A DNA stretch of 64,000 nucleotides from Streptomyces aurantiogriseus (lineage in GTDB: Bacteria; Actinomycetota; Actinomycetes; Streptomycetales; Streptomycetaceae). Numbering within the stretch: the stretch's first letter is position 1; every line of letters starts with the position of its first letter. Position numbers and translations under genes: made by a program. Positions 8,151-19,049 of the stretch are shown here, one piece after another. The notes under the pieces are model-generated. The model did no database searches, was not told the origin of the DNA, and saw only the letters and a list, made by a program, of their open reading frames with translations. The stretch covers positions 256,619 to 320,618 of the forward strand of contig NZ_BMSX01000002.1 of the NCBI RefSeq assembly GCF_014649375.1. The letters are read 5' to 3'.

Positions 8151-9163
8151 CGCAGCCCGTCTCCCCGCCGCGGGGCAGCACCGACAAGGTGCCCCAGGTC
8201 CCCCTCCCCGCCTGGCGCGGCCTCGTGGCCCGCGCCGACGTCCGTACCCTCTCACTCCTCGGCGTGCTGGCCGCGCTGATCGTCATCGGCGGCGTCACCA
8301 AGCCCGACGAGTTCCTCGACACCCGCAACCTCCAACTCGTCCTCACCCAGGCCTCGGTGATCGGCGTCGTCACCGTCGGCATGACCTTCGTCATCACCTC
8401 CGGCGGCATCGACCTCTCCGTCGGAGCGATCGTCGCCCTCGCCTCCGTCTGGGCGACCACCGTCGCCACCCAGGAGTACGGCTTCGGCGGCATCCTCTTC
8501 ACCTCCGTCCTCGTCGGCCTGGGCTGCGGGCTCGTCAACGGCCTGCTCATCGCGTACGGCGGGATGGTCCCGTTCATCGCCACGCTCGCCATGCTCGCCT
8601 CGGCCCGCGGACTCGCCCTGCAGATCACCGACGGCAAGACGCAGATCGTCACCGTCGACGGCATCCTCGACCTCGGTGAGCGCGACGCGTACGTGCTCGG
8701 TGTGCCGCCCCTCGTCATGGTGTTCGCAGTCGTGACGATCATCGGCTGGCTGCTGCTGAACCGCACCACCTTCGGCCGGCGCACCGTCGCCGTCGGCGGC
8801 AACGCGGAGGCCGCCCGGCTCGCCGGCATCGACGTACGCCGCCAGCGGCTCTACCTCTACCTGCTGTCCGGACTGTGCTGCGGCATCGCCGCCTTCCTGC
8901 TGATCATCCTGTCCGGCTCCGGCCAGAACACCAACGGCAACCTCTACGAACTCGACGCCATCGCGGCCGCGATCATCGGCGGAACGCTGCTCAGCGGGGG
9001 CCGCGGCACCATCACCGGCTCCGTGCTCGGCGTCCTGATCTTCACCACGATCACCAACATCTTCGCCCTGAACAACCTGCAGAGCGACGTCCAGCAGATC
9101 GCCAAGGGCGCGATCATCGTCGCCGCCGTGCTGGTCCAGCGCCGTACCGCGAGCACGACCTGA
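8147..9163 (+). CDS. Sugar ABC transporter permease (ribose type)
   Basis: A 338-residue membrane protein with about 9-10 hydrophobic helices of the RbsC/BPD_transp_2 family. It includes SGGIDLSVGAIVALASV, the family's conserved loop, and AIIGGTLLSGGRGTITGSVLG near the C-terminus. It forms the channel fed by the lipoprotein at 9181 and driven by the ATPase at 6627. Its ATG overlaps the ATPase stop, indicating coupled translation. Confidence 0.94.
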   Translation: MTQPVSPPRGSTDKVPQVPLPAWRGLVARADVRTLSLLGVLAALIVIGGVTKPDEFLDTRNLQLVLTQASVIGVVTVGMTFVITSGGIDLSVGAIVALASVWATTVATQEYGFGGILFTSVLVGLGCGLVNGLLIAYGGMVPFIATLAMLASARGLALQITDGKTQIVTVDGILDLGERDAYVLGVPPLVMVFAVVTIIGWLLLNRTTFGRRTVAVGGNAEAARLAGIDVRRQRLYLYLLSGLCCGIAAFLLIILSGSGQNTNGNLYELDAIAAAIIGGTLLSGGRGTITGSVLGVLIFTTITNIFALNNLQSDVQQIAKGAIIVAAVLVQRRTASTT

Positions 9164-9180
9164 GGAAAGGGTTCACCGCC

Positions 9181-10239
9181 ATGCCAGAGCCGACGTTCAC
9201 GAGCCGCTTCACGAGTCGCAGAGGACTGCTCTTCGGGACCGCCGCCGTCTCGGCCGGCGCCCTCCTCACGGGTTGCACGAGCAACGATCCCAAGGACGAG
9301 GAGCCGGCTGCGAACGACCGGCCGGCCGCCGACGACAAGCCCGGCAAGCAGGTCACCATCGGCTTCGCCGGACCCCAGGCCGACCACGGCTGGCTCAACG
9401 CCATCAACGACAACGCCAAGAGCCGCGCGAAGAAGTACTCCGACGTGACCCTGGAGATCACCGAGGGCTCGAACGACACCGCCCAGCAGATCGGCCAGAT
9501 CGAGACCCTCATCAACAAGAAGGTCGACGTCCTGGTCGTCCTGCCCGCCGACGGCAAGGCCCTCACCCAGGTCGGCCTCAAGGCGATGCGCGCGGGCATC
9601 CCGGTCGTCAATCTCGACCGCATCTTCAACACCCCGCAGGCGTACCGCTGTTGGATCGGCGGCGACAACTACGGCATGGGCCTCAACGCCGGCCACTACA
9701 TTGGCGAGAAGCTCAAGGGGAAGGCCGACGCCCGCGTCATCGAACTGGCCGGCCTGGACAACCTGGAACTCACCAAGCAGCGCACCCAGGGCTTCGACGA
9801 CGCCCTGAAGAACTACCCCAACATCAAGAAAGTGGCCCGCCAGGCCGCCGAGTTCACGGTGGAGTCCGGGCAGGCCAAGATGGCCCAACTCCTGCAGGCG
9901 CAGCCCAGGTTCGACGCCCTGTGGAACCACGACGACGACCAGGGCGTGGGCGCGCTGCGCGCCATCGAACAGGCCGGCCGCGACGACTTCCTCATGGTCG
10001 GCGGGGCGGGCGCCCTCTCCGCCTTCCAGGCGATCAAACAGGACAACGGCGTCCTGAAGGCAACCGTCCTCTACCCGCCCACGATGGCCGCCTCCGCCAT
10101 CGACCTCGCCCGTGCCCTCGGCCAGGGCAAGGGCGTCGGCGGCCTCGCCGAGTACGAGATCCCGGCCTCGATCACCCTCTACTCGGCGGTCGTCGACAAG
10201 GAGAACGTCGACCAGTACATGTCGACCGGGTTCCGGTGA
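9181..10239 (+). CDS. Sugar-binding lipoprotein of the ABC transporter
   Basis: A 352-residue periplasmic-binding-protein-like domain of type 1 (RbsB/xylose-binding group). The N-terminus has SRRGLLFGTAAVSAGALLTGC, which combines a twin-arginine-like SRRGLLFG with a lipobox LLTGC, so it is probably exported folded and anchored by lipid. ITIGFAGPQADHGWLNAIN-type sequence starts the first lobe, and LNAGHYIGEKLKG is typical of the hinge region. GGAAAGGG precedes the ATG. The ligand is probably a sugar or cyclitol, given the neighbouring oxidoreductase and isomerase. Confidence 0.93.
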   Translation: MPEPTFTSRFTSRRGLLFGTAAVSAGALLTGCTSNDPKDEEPAANDRPAADDKPGKQVTIGFAGPQADHGWLNAINDNAKSRAKKYSDVTLEITEGSNDTAQQIGQIETLINKKVDVLVVLPADGKALTQVGLKAMRAGIPVVNLDRIFNTPQAYRCWIGGDNYGMGLNAGHYIGEKLKGKADARVIELAGLDNLELTKQRTQGFDDALKNYPNIKKVARQAAEFTVESGQAKMAQLLQAQPRFDALWNHDDDQGVGALRAIEQAGRDDFLMVGGAGALSAFQAIKQDNGVLKATVLYPPTMAASAIDLARALGQGKGVGGLAEYEIPASITLYSAVVDKENVDQYMSTGFR

Positions 10240-10564
10240 GGGGCGCGGTGCGGCCGAGGGAGGGCGGTGGCCGCAGGACGGTGCGCGGGGCTGGGGGCAC
10301 CGGACTCGGCCGGGGCACGCAGGTCGGTCCGACGCCGACGGAAAGCGCCGTCTTCCGGCGAGGCGCACCGCCGGGGAGGGCCACCCGTGCCGTCCGCCGG
10401 GCAGAAACCCCCGATCGACCTCGGCCCCGGGTCCGTCCCGTCCCACGGCTCGGACGCGCCCACGCGACCACCTTCCCCTGAGGCGCCCGCACACGAACAG
10501 CCCGCGCCACCCACCGCGCAGGCCCCACCCCCCACCGCGCCACGACGACCAGGAGGACACCTGC
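10240..10564. other. Intergenic gap with no gene seen
   Basis: This 325-bp gap between the binding-protein and oxidoreductase genes shows no ORF with family motifs. It ends in AGGAGG at 10551-10556, the ribosome binding site of the next gene. An additional promoter or processing site is possible, but I see no distinctive structure. Confidence 0.5.
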
Positions 10565-11791
10565 ATGGAACAGCCGCAGCAGTCAGCGGGACCGGAGGAG
10601 GCCGGCACCGAGGCCGGCAAGCCACCGCTCCGCGTCGGCATGGTCGGCTACGCGTTCATGGGCGCCGCCCACTCGCAGGGCTGGCGCACCGCGGGCCGTG
10701 TCTTCGACCTGCCCCGCCGTCCGGTGCTCGCCGCGCTCTGCGGCCGTGACGCGGCCGCCGTGCGTGCGGCGGCCGACCGCCACGGCTGGGCGGCGACCGA
10801 GACCGACTGGCGGGCGCTGATCGAACGCGACGACATCGACCTCGTCGACATCTGCACGCCCGGCGACAGCCACGCCGAGATCGCCGTCGCCGCGCTGTCC
10901 GCCGGCAAGCACGTCCTGTGCGAAAAGCCCCTCGCGAACACCGTCGAGGAGGCCGAGGCCATGGCCCACGCCGCTGAAAGCGCTTACGAACGAGGTCAGT
11001 CGGCCATGGTCGGCTTCAACTACCGCCGGGTCCCCGCCACCGCCCTGGCCCGGCGGATGGTCGCCGAGGGACGGCTCGGCACCCTGCGTCACATACGGGT
11101 GACGTACCTTCAGGACTGGCTCAACGACCCGGAGTTCCCGCTCACTTGGCGCCTGCGCAAGGAACTGGCCGGCTCCGGCTCCCTCGGCGACCTCGGCGCC
11201 CACATCGTCGACCTCGCCCAGCACCTCGCGGGGGAGCGCCTGGCCGGTGTCTCCGCGCTCACCGAGACGTTCGTACGTCGGCGGCCGCTGCCCGGCGGGG
11301 CGACCAGCGGCCTGGCCGCGGGGGGAACGGGCGCCGGCACCGGCACGGTCACCGTCGACGACGCCGCCCTGTTCACCGGCCGCTTCGCCTCCGGTGCCCT
11401 CGCCTCCTTCGAGGCGACCCGCTACGCCACCGGCCGCAAGAACGCCCTGCGCCTCGAACTCAACGGAGAGCGCGGCTCGTTGGCCTTCGACCTGGAACGC
11501 CTCAACGAGCTGTGGTTCCACGACGCCACCGAACCGGGCACGCACGCCGGCTTCCGCCGCATCCTCGTCACCGAACCCGACCACCCCTACCTGGACGCCT
11601 GGTGGCCCCCGGGCCACGGCCTCGGCTACGAGCACAGCTTCGTCCACCAGGCCCGCGACCTCGTCCACGCCATCGCCGAGGGCCGTCGGCCCGAACCCTC
11701 CTTCGCCGACGGACTCCAGGTTCAGCGCGTCCTCGCGGCGGTGGAGGAGAGCGCCGAGAAGAACTCCGCCTACACCCCGATCGCCGACTGA
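10565..11791 (+). CDS. Gfo/Idh/MocA-family NAD(P)-dependent oxidoreductase
   Basis: A 408-residue enzyme. The Rossmann start [17 protein letters not shown], the [13 protein letters not shown] strand and the cofactor motif [15 protein letters not shown] are diagnostic. The C-terminal alpha/beta domain contains [14 protein letters not shown], with the family's catalytic-region His. These enzymes oxidise or reduce a hydroxyl of a sugar, cyclitol or sugar derivative. AGGAGG lies 8-9 bp before ATG 10565. The isomerase gene follows after 14 bp, so the two probably act in sequence on the imported compound. Confidence 0.93.
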   Translation: MEQPQQSAGPEEAGTEAGKPPLRVGMVGYAFMGAAHSQGWRTAGRVFDLPRRPVLAALCGRDAAAVRAAADRHGWAATETDWRALIERDDIDLVDICTPGDSHAEIAVAALSAGKHVLCEKPLANTVEEAEAMAHAAESAYERGQSAMVGFNYRRVPATALARRMVAEGRLGTLRHIRVTYLQDWLNDPEFPLTWRLRKELAGSGSLGDLGAHIVDLAQHLAGERLAGVSALTETFVRRRPLPGGATSGLAAGGTGAGTGTVTVDDAALFTGRFASGALASFEATRYATGRKNALRLELNGERGSLAFDLERLNELWFHDATEPGTHAGFRRILVTEPDHPYLDAWWPPGHGLGYEHSFVHQARDLVHAIAEGRRPEPSFADGLQVQRVLAAVEESAEKNSAYTPIAD

Positions 11792-11805
11792 GGAGGGCTC
11801 GCAAC

Positions 11806-12804
<999 letters not shown>

Positions 12805-12895
12805 TCCCCACGGAACCGCTCTTCTGTCTCCGGGATGACGGCGCATCCCGGCGCAAGCACCCGCATGTACAACCGGCCCCATTCTGGAGGCACCC

Positions 12896-15400
12896 GTGCA
12901 CGGGAACGACCGCACCACCCGCACCGGCAGAACCGCGACCCACAGACGACGCCCCTCCCTGCGCAGAGCGATCGCCCTGCTGAGCGGAGCCCTGCTGGCA
13001 GGGGCGTCCCTCACCCTCACCGCACCCCAGGCCGGCGCAGCCGTCGCCGACCCGGCAGCCGCACCCACGGCCGCGGAGGACTTCCAGCAGGTCACCCTCG
13101 CCAAGGGCGAGGCCGAGGTCGGCGAGCCCATGTCGCTCGCCGTCCTCCCCGACCGCTCCGTCCTGCACACCTCGCGTGACGGCGAACTCCGCCTCACCGA
13201 CGCCGCCGGCAACACCCGCCTGGCGGGCAAGCTCGACGTGTACTCCCACGACGAGGAAGGCCTCCAAGGCATCGGCGTGGACCCGGAGTTCAGCACGAAC
13301 CGCTTCATCTACCTCTATTACGCACCCCCGTTGAACACCCCGGCGGGCGACGCCCCGGAGACCGGTACAGCCGCCGACTTCGCGCCCTTCGACGGCGTCA
13401 ACCGCCTCTCCCGGTTCGTGCTGAAGACCGACGGCACGCTGGACATCGCGAGCGAGACGAAGATCCTCGACGTCCCGGCCTCCCGTGGCCTGTGCTGCCA
13501 CGTCGGCGGCGACATCGACTTCGACGCGGCCGGCAACCTGTACCTGTCGACGGGCGACGACACCAACCCCTTCCAGTCGGACGGCTTCACGCCGATCGAC
13601 GAGCGTGCGAACCGCAACCCCGCCTTCGACGCCCGGCGTTCCTCCGGCAACACCAACGACCTGCGCGGCAAGATCCTGCGCATCAAGGTGAACGCCGACG
13701 GTTCGTACTCCGTCCCCGACGGCAACCTCTTCGCACCCGGCACGGACAAGACACGGCCCGAGATCTACGCGATGGGCTTCCGCAACCCGTTCCGGTTCAG
13801 CGTCGACCAGGAGACGGGCATCCTCTACGTCGGCGACTACGGCCCCGACGCCGGCGCCGCCGACCCGGCGCGTGGACCGGCCGGTCAGGTCGAGTTTGCA
13901 CGTGTCACCGGCCCGGGGAACTTCGGGTGGCCGTTCTGCACGGGCGACAATGACCCGTATATCGCATACGATTTCGCGACGGGTGTATCCGGTGAGCCGT
14001 TCGACTGCGCCGCCCCCAAGAACACCTCACCGCACAACACCGGCCTCACCGACCTGCCCCCGGCTCAGCCCGCCTGGATCCCGTACGACGGCGCCTCGGT
14101 GCCCGAGTTCGGCGACGGCTCCGAGTCCCCGATGGGCGGCCCCGTCTACCACTACGACCCGGCGCTCGACTCGCCGGTGAAGTTCCCGGAGGCGTACGAC
14201 GGGGACTTCTTCGCCGGGGAGTTCGGCCGCCGCTGGATCAAGCGGATCACCAGCGACGCCGACGGCACCGTGCAGTCGATCAACGACGTCCCGTGGTCCG
14301 GCACCCAGATCATGGACATGGCCTTCGGCCCCGACGGCGCCCTGTACGTCCTCGACTACGGCATCTCCTGGTTCGGCGGAGACGAGCACTCGGCCCTGTA
14401 CCGCATCGAGAACGCCACCGACGGCCACTCCCCGGTCGCGCAGGCCGCGGCCGACCGGACCTCCGGCCAGGCACCGCTGCGGGTACGTTTCTCCTCCGCC
14501 GGCACGACCGACCAGGACGGCGACGCCCTCACCTACAGCTGGGACTTCGGCGACGGCGGGACGTCGACGGCGGCGAACCCCACGCACCGCTACAAGAAGA
14601 ACGGCACCTACACGGCGACCGTGACCGCGAAGGACCCGAGCGGCCGCACCGGCAGCGCGAGCGTGCAGATCGTGGTCGGCAACACCGCGCCCAAGGTGAC
14701 GCTCGAACTCCCCAAGGACGGCCAGCTGTTCAGCTTCGGCGACGCCATCCCGTTCAAGGTGCGGGTCACCGATCCCGAGGACCGGACCATCGACTGCGCC
14801 AAGGTCAAGGTCACCTTCGTCCTCGGCCACGACAGCCACGGCCACCCCGTGACCTCCGCGAACGGCTGCACCGGCACCATCCAGACCAGCGCCGACGGCG
14901 GTCATGACGACGACGCCAACATCTTCGGCGTGTTCGACGCCGAGTACACCGACGGCGGAGGCGGCGGCCAGGCCGCGCTCACCTCGCACGACCAGAACGT
15001 CCTCCAGCCCCGCCACCGCCAGGCCGAGCACTTCGGCGACTCCTCCGGCGTCACCGTGACCCCGCGCGAGGCGGCGCACGGCGGCCGGACCGTCGGCGAG
15101 ATCTCCCGCGGAGACTGGATCTCCTTCACCCCGTACGTGCTCAGCGACGCGAAGAAGATCACCGCCCGGGTCTCGTCCGCGGGCACGGGAGGCACCCTCG
15201 AGGTCCGCGCCGGCTCGGCGACCGGCACCCTCCTCGGCAAGGCGACCGTGCCGGTGACCGGCGGCTGGGACACCTTCCAGGACGTCACCGCCGCCCTGTC
15301 CCGCGCCCCGCGGGGCACCACCACCCTCTACCTCGTCTTCAAGGGCAGCGGATCCGGAGCCCTGTACGAGGTGGACGACTTCATCTTCGCGACGGGCTGA
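12896..15400 (+). CDS. Secreted sorbosone/glucose dehydrogenase-like protein with PKD and CBM6-like domains
   Basis: An 834-residue secreted protein. A signal peptide of about 45 residues (RRSIALLSGALLAGASL-type) precedes a six-bladed GSDH propeller at about 60-510, including CCHVGGDIDFDAAGNLYLS and IYAMGFRNPFRFS. A PKD domain at about 535-610 (TYSWDFGDGGTS) comes next, then a second Ig-like segment, then a CBM6-like end with HGGRTVGEISRGDWISF. GSDH propellers oxidise aldoses or act as scaffolds, often with PQQ. GTG 12896 follows CTGGAGG. The ThuA/DUF1080 gene starts 12 bp downstream, a common pairing in carbohydrate loci. Confidence 0.9.
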   Translation: MHGNDRTTRTGRTATHRRRPSLRRAIALLSGALLAGASLTLTAPQAGAAVADPAAAPTAAEDFQQVTLAKGEAEVGEPMSLAVLPDRSVLHTSRDGELRLTDAAGNTRLAGKLDVYSHDEEGLQGIGVDPEFSTNRFIYLYYAPPLNTPAGDAPETGTAADFAPFDGVNRLSRFVLKTDGTLDIASETKILDVPASRGLCCHVGGDIDFDAAGNLYLSTGDDTNPFQSDGFTPIDERANRNPAFDARRSSGNTNDLRGKILRIKVNADGSYSVPDGNLFAPGTDKTRPEIYAMGFRNPFRFSVDQETGILYVGDYGPDAGAADPARGPAGQVEFARVTGPGNFGWPFCTGDNDPYIAYDFATGVSGEPFDCAAPKNTSPHNTGLTDLPPAQPAWIPYDGASVPEFGDGSESPMGGPVYHYDPALDSPVKFPEAYDGDFFAGEFGRRWIKRITSDADGTVQSINDVPWSGTQIMDMAFGPDGALYVLDYGISWFGGDEHSALYRIENATDGHSPVAQAAADRTSGQAPLRVRFSSAGTTDQDGDALTYSWDFGDGGTSTAANPTHRYKKNGTYTATVTAKDPSGRTGSASVQIVVGNTAPKVTLELPKDGQLFSFGDAIPFKVRVTDPEDRTIDCAKVKVTFVLGHDSHGHPVTSANGCTGTIQTSADGGHDDDANIFGVFDAEYTDGGGGGQAALTSHDQNVLQPRHRQAEHFGDSSGVTVTPREAAHGGRTVGEISRGDWISFTPYVLSDAKKITARVSSAGTGGTLEVRAGSATGTLLGKATVPVTGGWDTFQDVTAALSRAPRGTTTLYLVFKGSGSGALYEVDDFIFATG

Positions 15401-15412
15401 GAGGAGGCTCTC

Positions 15413-16756
15413 ATGCGTTCAACCGGCCGACTGACCACCGCAGTTGTGGGGTCCGCCCTCCTGCTCGGCTGTGTCGTCTCGCCACCCGCCGCCTCACACT
15501 CGTCTTCAGGGGGCGAGCGAGTGCTGGTCTTCTCCAAGACGGCAGGCTTCCGACACGACTCGATCCCCGACGGTATCGCGGCGGTGAAACAGCTCGGCGA
15601 GACCGGCGGCTTCACGGTCGACGCCACCGAGGACCCGGGCGCGTTCACCCCGGCGAACCTGCGGCGCTACGACGCGGTCGTGTTCCTCTCGACGACCGGA
15701 GACGTCCTCGGCGACACCCAACAGCGGGCCTTCGAGGACTACATCCGCCGCGGCGGCGGGTACGTCGGCGTCCACGCGGCCGCCGACACCGAGTACGACT
15801 GGCCCTTCTACGGCGGCCTCGCCGGCGCGTACTTCGCATCGCACCCGGCGATCCAGCCCGCGACGGTCCTCGTCGAGGACCGCGCCCACCCGGCGACCTC
15901 CGGGCTGGGGAGGACCTGGAACCGCACGGACGAGTGGTACAACTACCGCTCCAATCCCCGGGACCGGGCCCATGTGCTGGCCTCGCTCGACGAGTCCTCG
16001 TACACCGGGGGCACGATGAACGGCGATCACCCGATCGCCTGGTGCCAGAACTACCGGGGCGGCCGCGCCTTCTACACCGGGGGCGGCCATACGAAGGAGT
16101 CCTTCGCGGATCCGGTGTTCCGTAGACACCTGGTCGGCGGAATTCTGTATGCAGTCGGCGAGAGTCAAGCCGACTGTCGACCGGAGACCGGATACCGTCC
16201 GCTCTTCGACGGCAGCTCGCTGGACGGCTGGAAGCAGGCCGGTCCGGGCTCCTTCACTCTGGACGACGACGGCACCCTCACGTCCTCGGGCGGGATGGGC
16301 CTCCTCTGGTACGCCGCGTCGGACTTCTCCTCGTACTCGCTGAAGCTCGACTGGAAGATGGCTGGCGCTTCGGGTGACGACAACTCCGGGGTGTTCGTGG
16401 GCTTCCCGCCCTCCGACGACCCGTGGTCGGCCGTGCACAACGGCTACGAGGTCCAGATCGACGCCACCGACGTGCCCGAGAAGACAACGGGGTCCGTCTA
16501 CGGCTTCCGGTCCGCCGACCTGAAGAAGCGCGACCGGGCGCTGAATCCGCCGGGGGAGTGGAACACGTACGAGATCCGCGTGGAGGGCGAACGCCTCCGC
16601 GTCTGGCTCAACGGTGTGAAGATCAACGACTTCACGAACACCGATCCGGCCCGGAGCCTGCGCGACGGGCACCTCGGCCTCCAGAACCACGGAGCCGACG
16701 ACCAGGTGTCGTTCCGCAACGTCCGGATCAAGGAACTGCCCTTCCAGGGCGACTGA
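15413..16756 (+). CDS. Secreted ThuA domain plus DUF1080 (3-keto-disaccharide hydrolase-like) protein
   Basis: A 447-residue exported protein. The N-terminus has a hydrophobic signal ending near LLLGC, possibly a lipobox. A ThuA domain, glutamine-amidotransferase-like, spans about 40-245 (VLVFSKTAGFRHDSIP, GGYVGVHAAADTEYDWPFY). A DUF1080/laminin-G-like domain runs from about 265 to the end (LFDGSSLDGWKQ, WNTYEIRVEG). DUF1080 members include 3-keto-glycoside hydrolases, so the protein may work with the upstream oxidoreductases on oxidised sugars. GAGAGGAGG precedes the ATG. The junction at 16145-16157 carries CTGTATGCAGTCG with rare codons. Confidence 0.9.
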   Translation: MRSTGRLTTAVVGSALLLGCVVSPPAASHSSSGGERVLVFSKTAGFRHDSIPDGIAAVKQLGETGGFTVDATEDPGAFTPANLRRYDAVVFLSTTGDVLGDTQQRAFEDYIRRGGGYVGVHAAADTEYDWPFYGGLAGAYFASHPAIQPATVLVEDRAHPATSGLGRTWNRTDEWYNYRSNPRDRAHVLASLDESSYTGGTMNGDHPIAWCQNYRGGRAFYTGGGHTKESFADPVFRRHLVGGILYAVGESQADCRPETGYRPLFDGSSLDGWKQAGPGSFTLDDDGTLTSSGGMGLLWYAASDFSSYSLKLDWKMAGASGDDNSGVFVGFPPSDDPWSAVHNGYEVQIDATDVPEKTTGSVYGFRSADLKKRDRALNPPGEWNTYEIRVEGERLRVWLNGVKINDFTNTDPARSLRDGHLGLQNHGADDQVSFRNVRIKELPFQGD

Positions 16757-16842
16757 ACGGCGGCGGGCGGAGGACGCCGGACCTCCGCCCGCCGTCACCA
16801 CCCCTTCCACGCCGAGGTTCGCGCACGACAAGGAGGCTGCCC

Positions 16843-17979
16843 ATGTCCGCGCCCGCGCCCCGCTCCCTTCCCCCTCGCGTCGGCGTCTGGCTGATCGGGG
16901 CCCGCGGCTCCGTCGCCACCACCGTCGTCGCCGGATGCGCCGGCCTGACCGCGGGCCTGCACCCGCCGACGGGCCTGGTCACCGAGACCCCCGCGTTCGC
17001 CGACAGCGGCCTGCCCGCCCTGTCGTCCCTCGTCTTCGGCGGGCACGACACGCTCGACTGCCCTCTGCCCAAGCGCGCCGAACAGCTCGCCGCCGGCGGG
17101 GTACTCCCACCCGGCCTCCCCTCCGCCGTCGCGGCTGAACTCGCCGCCGCCGACCGGGAGATCAGACCGGGCGGCCCTCTCCCGGGTGACATCCGCGACG
17201 AGGAACAGCTGATCACCGCCTTCGCCACGGACCTGCGCGACTTCGTACGGCGCAACGGCCTGGCCCGCGTGGTCGTCGTGAACGTCGCCTCCACGGAACC
17301 CGCGCCGACCGGCCCCGCCCTCCCGCCGAGCTCGCTGTACGCGGCGGCCGCCCTGCGCGCCGGCTGCCCCTACGTCAACTTCACCCCCTCCGCCGGCCTG
17401 CACCATCCCGCCCTCACCACCTCCGCCGCGTCGAGCGGTCTGCCGCACGCCGGCCGAGACGGCAAGACCGGGCAGACGCTCCTGCGTTCCGTGCTCGGCC
17501 CGATGTTCGCCCAGCGGGCGCTCACCGTGCGGGCCTGGTCCGGAACCAATCTCCTGGGCGGCGGCGACGGCGCGGCCCTGGCCGACCCGGCGGCCGCCGC
17601 GGCGAAGAACGCCGGCAAGGAACGCGTCCTCGCCGACACGCTCGGCGCCACCCCCGAGGGCCAGGTCCACATCGACGACGTCCCCGCCCTCGGCGACTGG
17701 AAGACCGCCTGGGACCACATCGCCTTCGACGGCTTTCTCGGCACCCGCATGATCCTCCAGACCATCTGGCAGGGCTGCGACTCCGCTCTCGCGGCTCCCC
17801 TCGTCCTCGATCTGGCCCGCCTCCTCGCCCGAGCCCACGAACTGGGCCTGTCGGGCCCCCGCCCCGAACTCGCCTTCTTCTTCAAGGATCCCGTGGGAGA
17901 CGCACCGGCGTCCTTGGCGGAGCAGTACGCGGAGCTGCAGCGGTTCGCCCGGCGGCTGAGCGGCGGGGCGGAGGGATGA
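16843..17979 (+). CDS. Inositol-3-phosphate-synthase-like NAD-dependent cyclase
   Basis: A 378-residue protein of the myo-inositol-phosphate synthase family. GVWLIGARGSVATTVVAG is the NAD loop; GRDGKTGQTLLRSVLGPMF and NLLGGGDGAALADP match the family's conserved active-site segments; FKDPVGDAP lies near the end. Canonical enzymes convert glucose-6-phosphate to inositol-3-phosphate. Here it heads a tightly coupled Ebo-type cassette, so it probably supplies a cyclitol phosphate for a specialised product rather than housekeeping inositol. AAGGAGG supports ATG 16843. Its stop overlaps the prenyltransferase start in ATGA. Confidence 0.88.
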   Translation: MSAPAPRSLPPRVGVWLIGARGSVATTVVAGCAGLTAGLHPPTGLVTETPAFADSGLPALSSLVFGGHDTLDCPLPKRAEQLAAGGVLPPGLPSAVAAELAAADREIRPGGPLPGDIRDEEQLITAFATDLRDFVRRNGLARVVVVNVASTEPAPTGPALPPSSLYAAAALRAGCPYVNFTPSAGLHHPALTTSAASSGLPHAGRDGKTGQTLLRSVLGPMFAQRALTVRAWSGTNLLGGGDGAALADPAAAAAKNAGKERVLADTLGATPEGQVHIDDVPALGDWKTAWDHIAFDGFLGTRMILQTIWQGCDSALAAPLVLDLARLLARAHELGLSGPRPELAFFFKDPVGDAPASLAEQYAELQRFARRLSGGAEG

Positions 17980-19049
17980 GCGGGGCAGAGGAGGTGCGCC
18001 GGGCCTTCCGGCCGACGCCCGCCCGGACCAGGCCGGCAACGGGGACACGCGCCCCACGGACGCCGCCACTGGAAGGAGCCTCTTCCACGGACGTGGGCCG
18101 CCGTCCCACCACCACCCCGCCCAGCCCCCCTGCGCACCAGCCCCACCACCCCCAGCACCCCTGCCCCCGCGCCTGGGCCTGGGCCGAACTCCTGCGCCTC
18201 CCCGCACTCTTCACGGTCCCCGGAGACGCCCTCGCGGGCGCGGCCGCACTCACGGCACACCCCAACCACCGCACGCTGCTCGCCGTCGCCTCCTCCCTCT
18301 GCCTGTACGAGGCCGGTATGGCCCTCAACGACTGGGCGGACCGCACGGAGGACGCCGTCGAACGACCCCACCGCCCCCTCCCCTCCGGCCGCATCCGACC
18401 TGCCGCCGCCTTCACCGCGGCCTGCGCCTTCACCGCCACCGGCCTCGCCCTGGCCGCCCGAGCGGGCCGCCCGGCCCTCACGGTCGCCGTTCCGCTCGCA
18501 GCGACCGTCTGGTCCTACGACCTCGCCCTGAAACGCACGCCCGCAGGACCGTTCGCCATGGCCGCCGCCCGTGGCCTGGACCTCCTCCTCGGCGCCGCGG
18601 CCACCGCCGGCCACATCCGCCCTGCCCTCCCCTCGGCGGCACTCCTGGGCACCCACACCCTCGCGGTCACGACCGTCTCGCGCCACGAAACCCGCGACGG
18701 CACACCGTTGGCCCCACTGGCAGCCCTGGTCACGACGGGGACGCTGACCTGGCTGCTGACCCGCCGGCCACCCCTGCGCGGGTTGCCGAGCCATCGCCAC
18801 TCACGCCTCCCCACTTCGCTGACCACGGCTCTCTCCGCCACCTACGCCGCGACCACCACCCGCCCCTACGTCCACGCCACCCTCAACCCGTCACCCCCTC
18901 TCACCCAACGAGCCGTCGGCGCCGGCATCCGCGCCACGATCCCCCTGCAGGCCGCCCTCGCCGCCCGTTCCGGAGCCACCACCGCTCTGCTCCTGGCGGC
19001 CCTGGCCCCGGTCGCCCGGAGACTCGCGAGGCGGGTGAGCGTCACATGA
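17976..19049 (+). CDS. eboC: UbiA-type membrane prenyltransferase (EboC-like)
   Basis: A 357-residue protein. An unusually proline/threonine-rich N-terminus of about 65 residues precedes a UbiA domain with about 8 hydrophobic helices. The first aspartate-rich motif is NDWADRTED (NDxxDxxxD), and the second is a reduced YDLALKRTP. UbiA enzymes transfer a polyprenyl group to an acceptor at the membrane. Position between a cyclitol-phosphate synthase and EboA/B/E-like genes marks it as the EboC counterpart. The acceptor is unknown and could be the cyclitol. Stop-start ATGA overlaps occur at both ends. Confidence 0.85.
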   Translation: MSGAEEVRRAFRPTPARTRPATGTRAPRTPPLEGASSTDVGRRPTTTPPSPPAHQPHHPQHPCPRAWAWAELLRLPALFTVPGDALAGAAALTAHPNHRTLLAVASSLCLYEAGMALNDWADRTEDAVERPHRPLPSGRIRPAAAFTAACAFTATGLALAARAGRPALTVAVPLAATVWSYDLALKRTPAGPFAMAAARGLDLLLGAAATAGHIRPALPSAALLGTHTLAVTTVSRHETRDGTPLAPLAALVTTGTLTWLLTRRPPLRGLPSHRHSRLPTSLTTALSATYAATTTRPYVHATLNPSPPLTQRAVGAGIRATIPLQAALAARSGATTALLLAALAPVARRLARRVSVT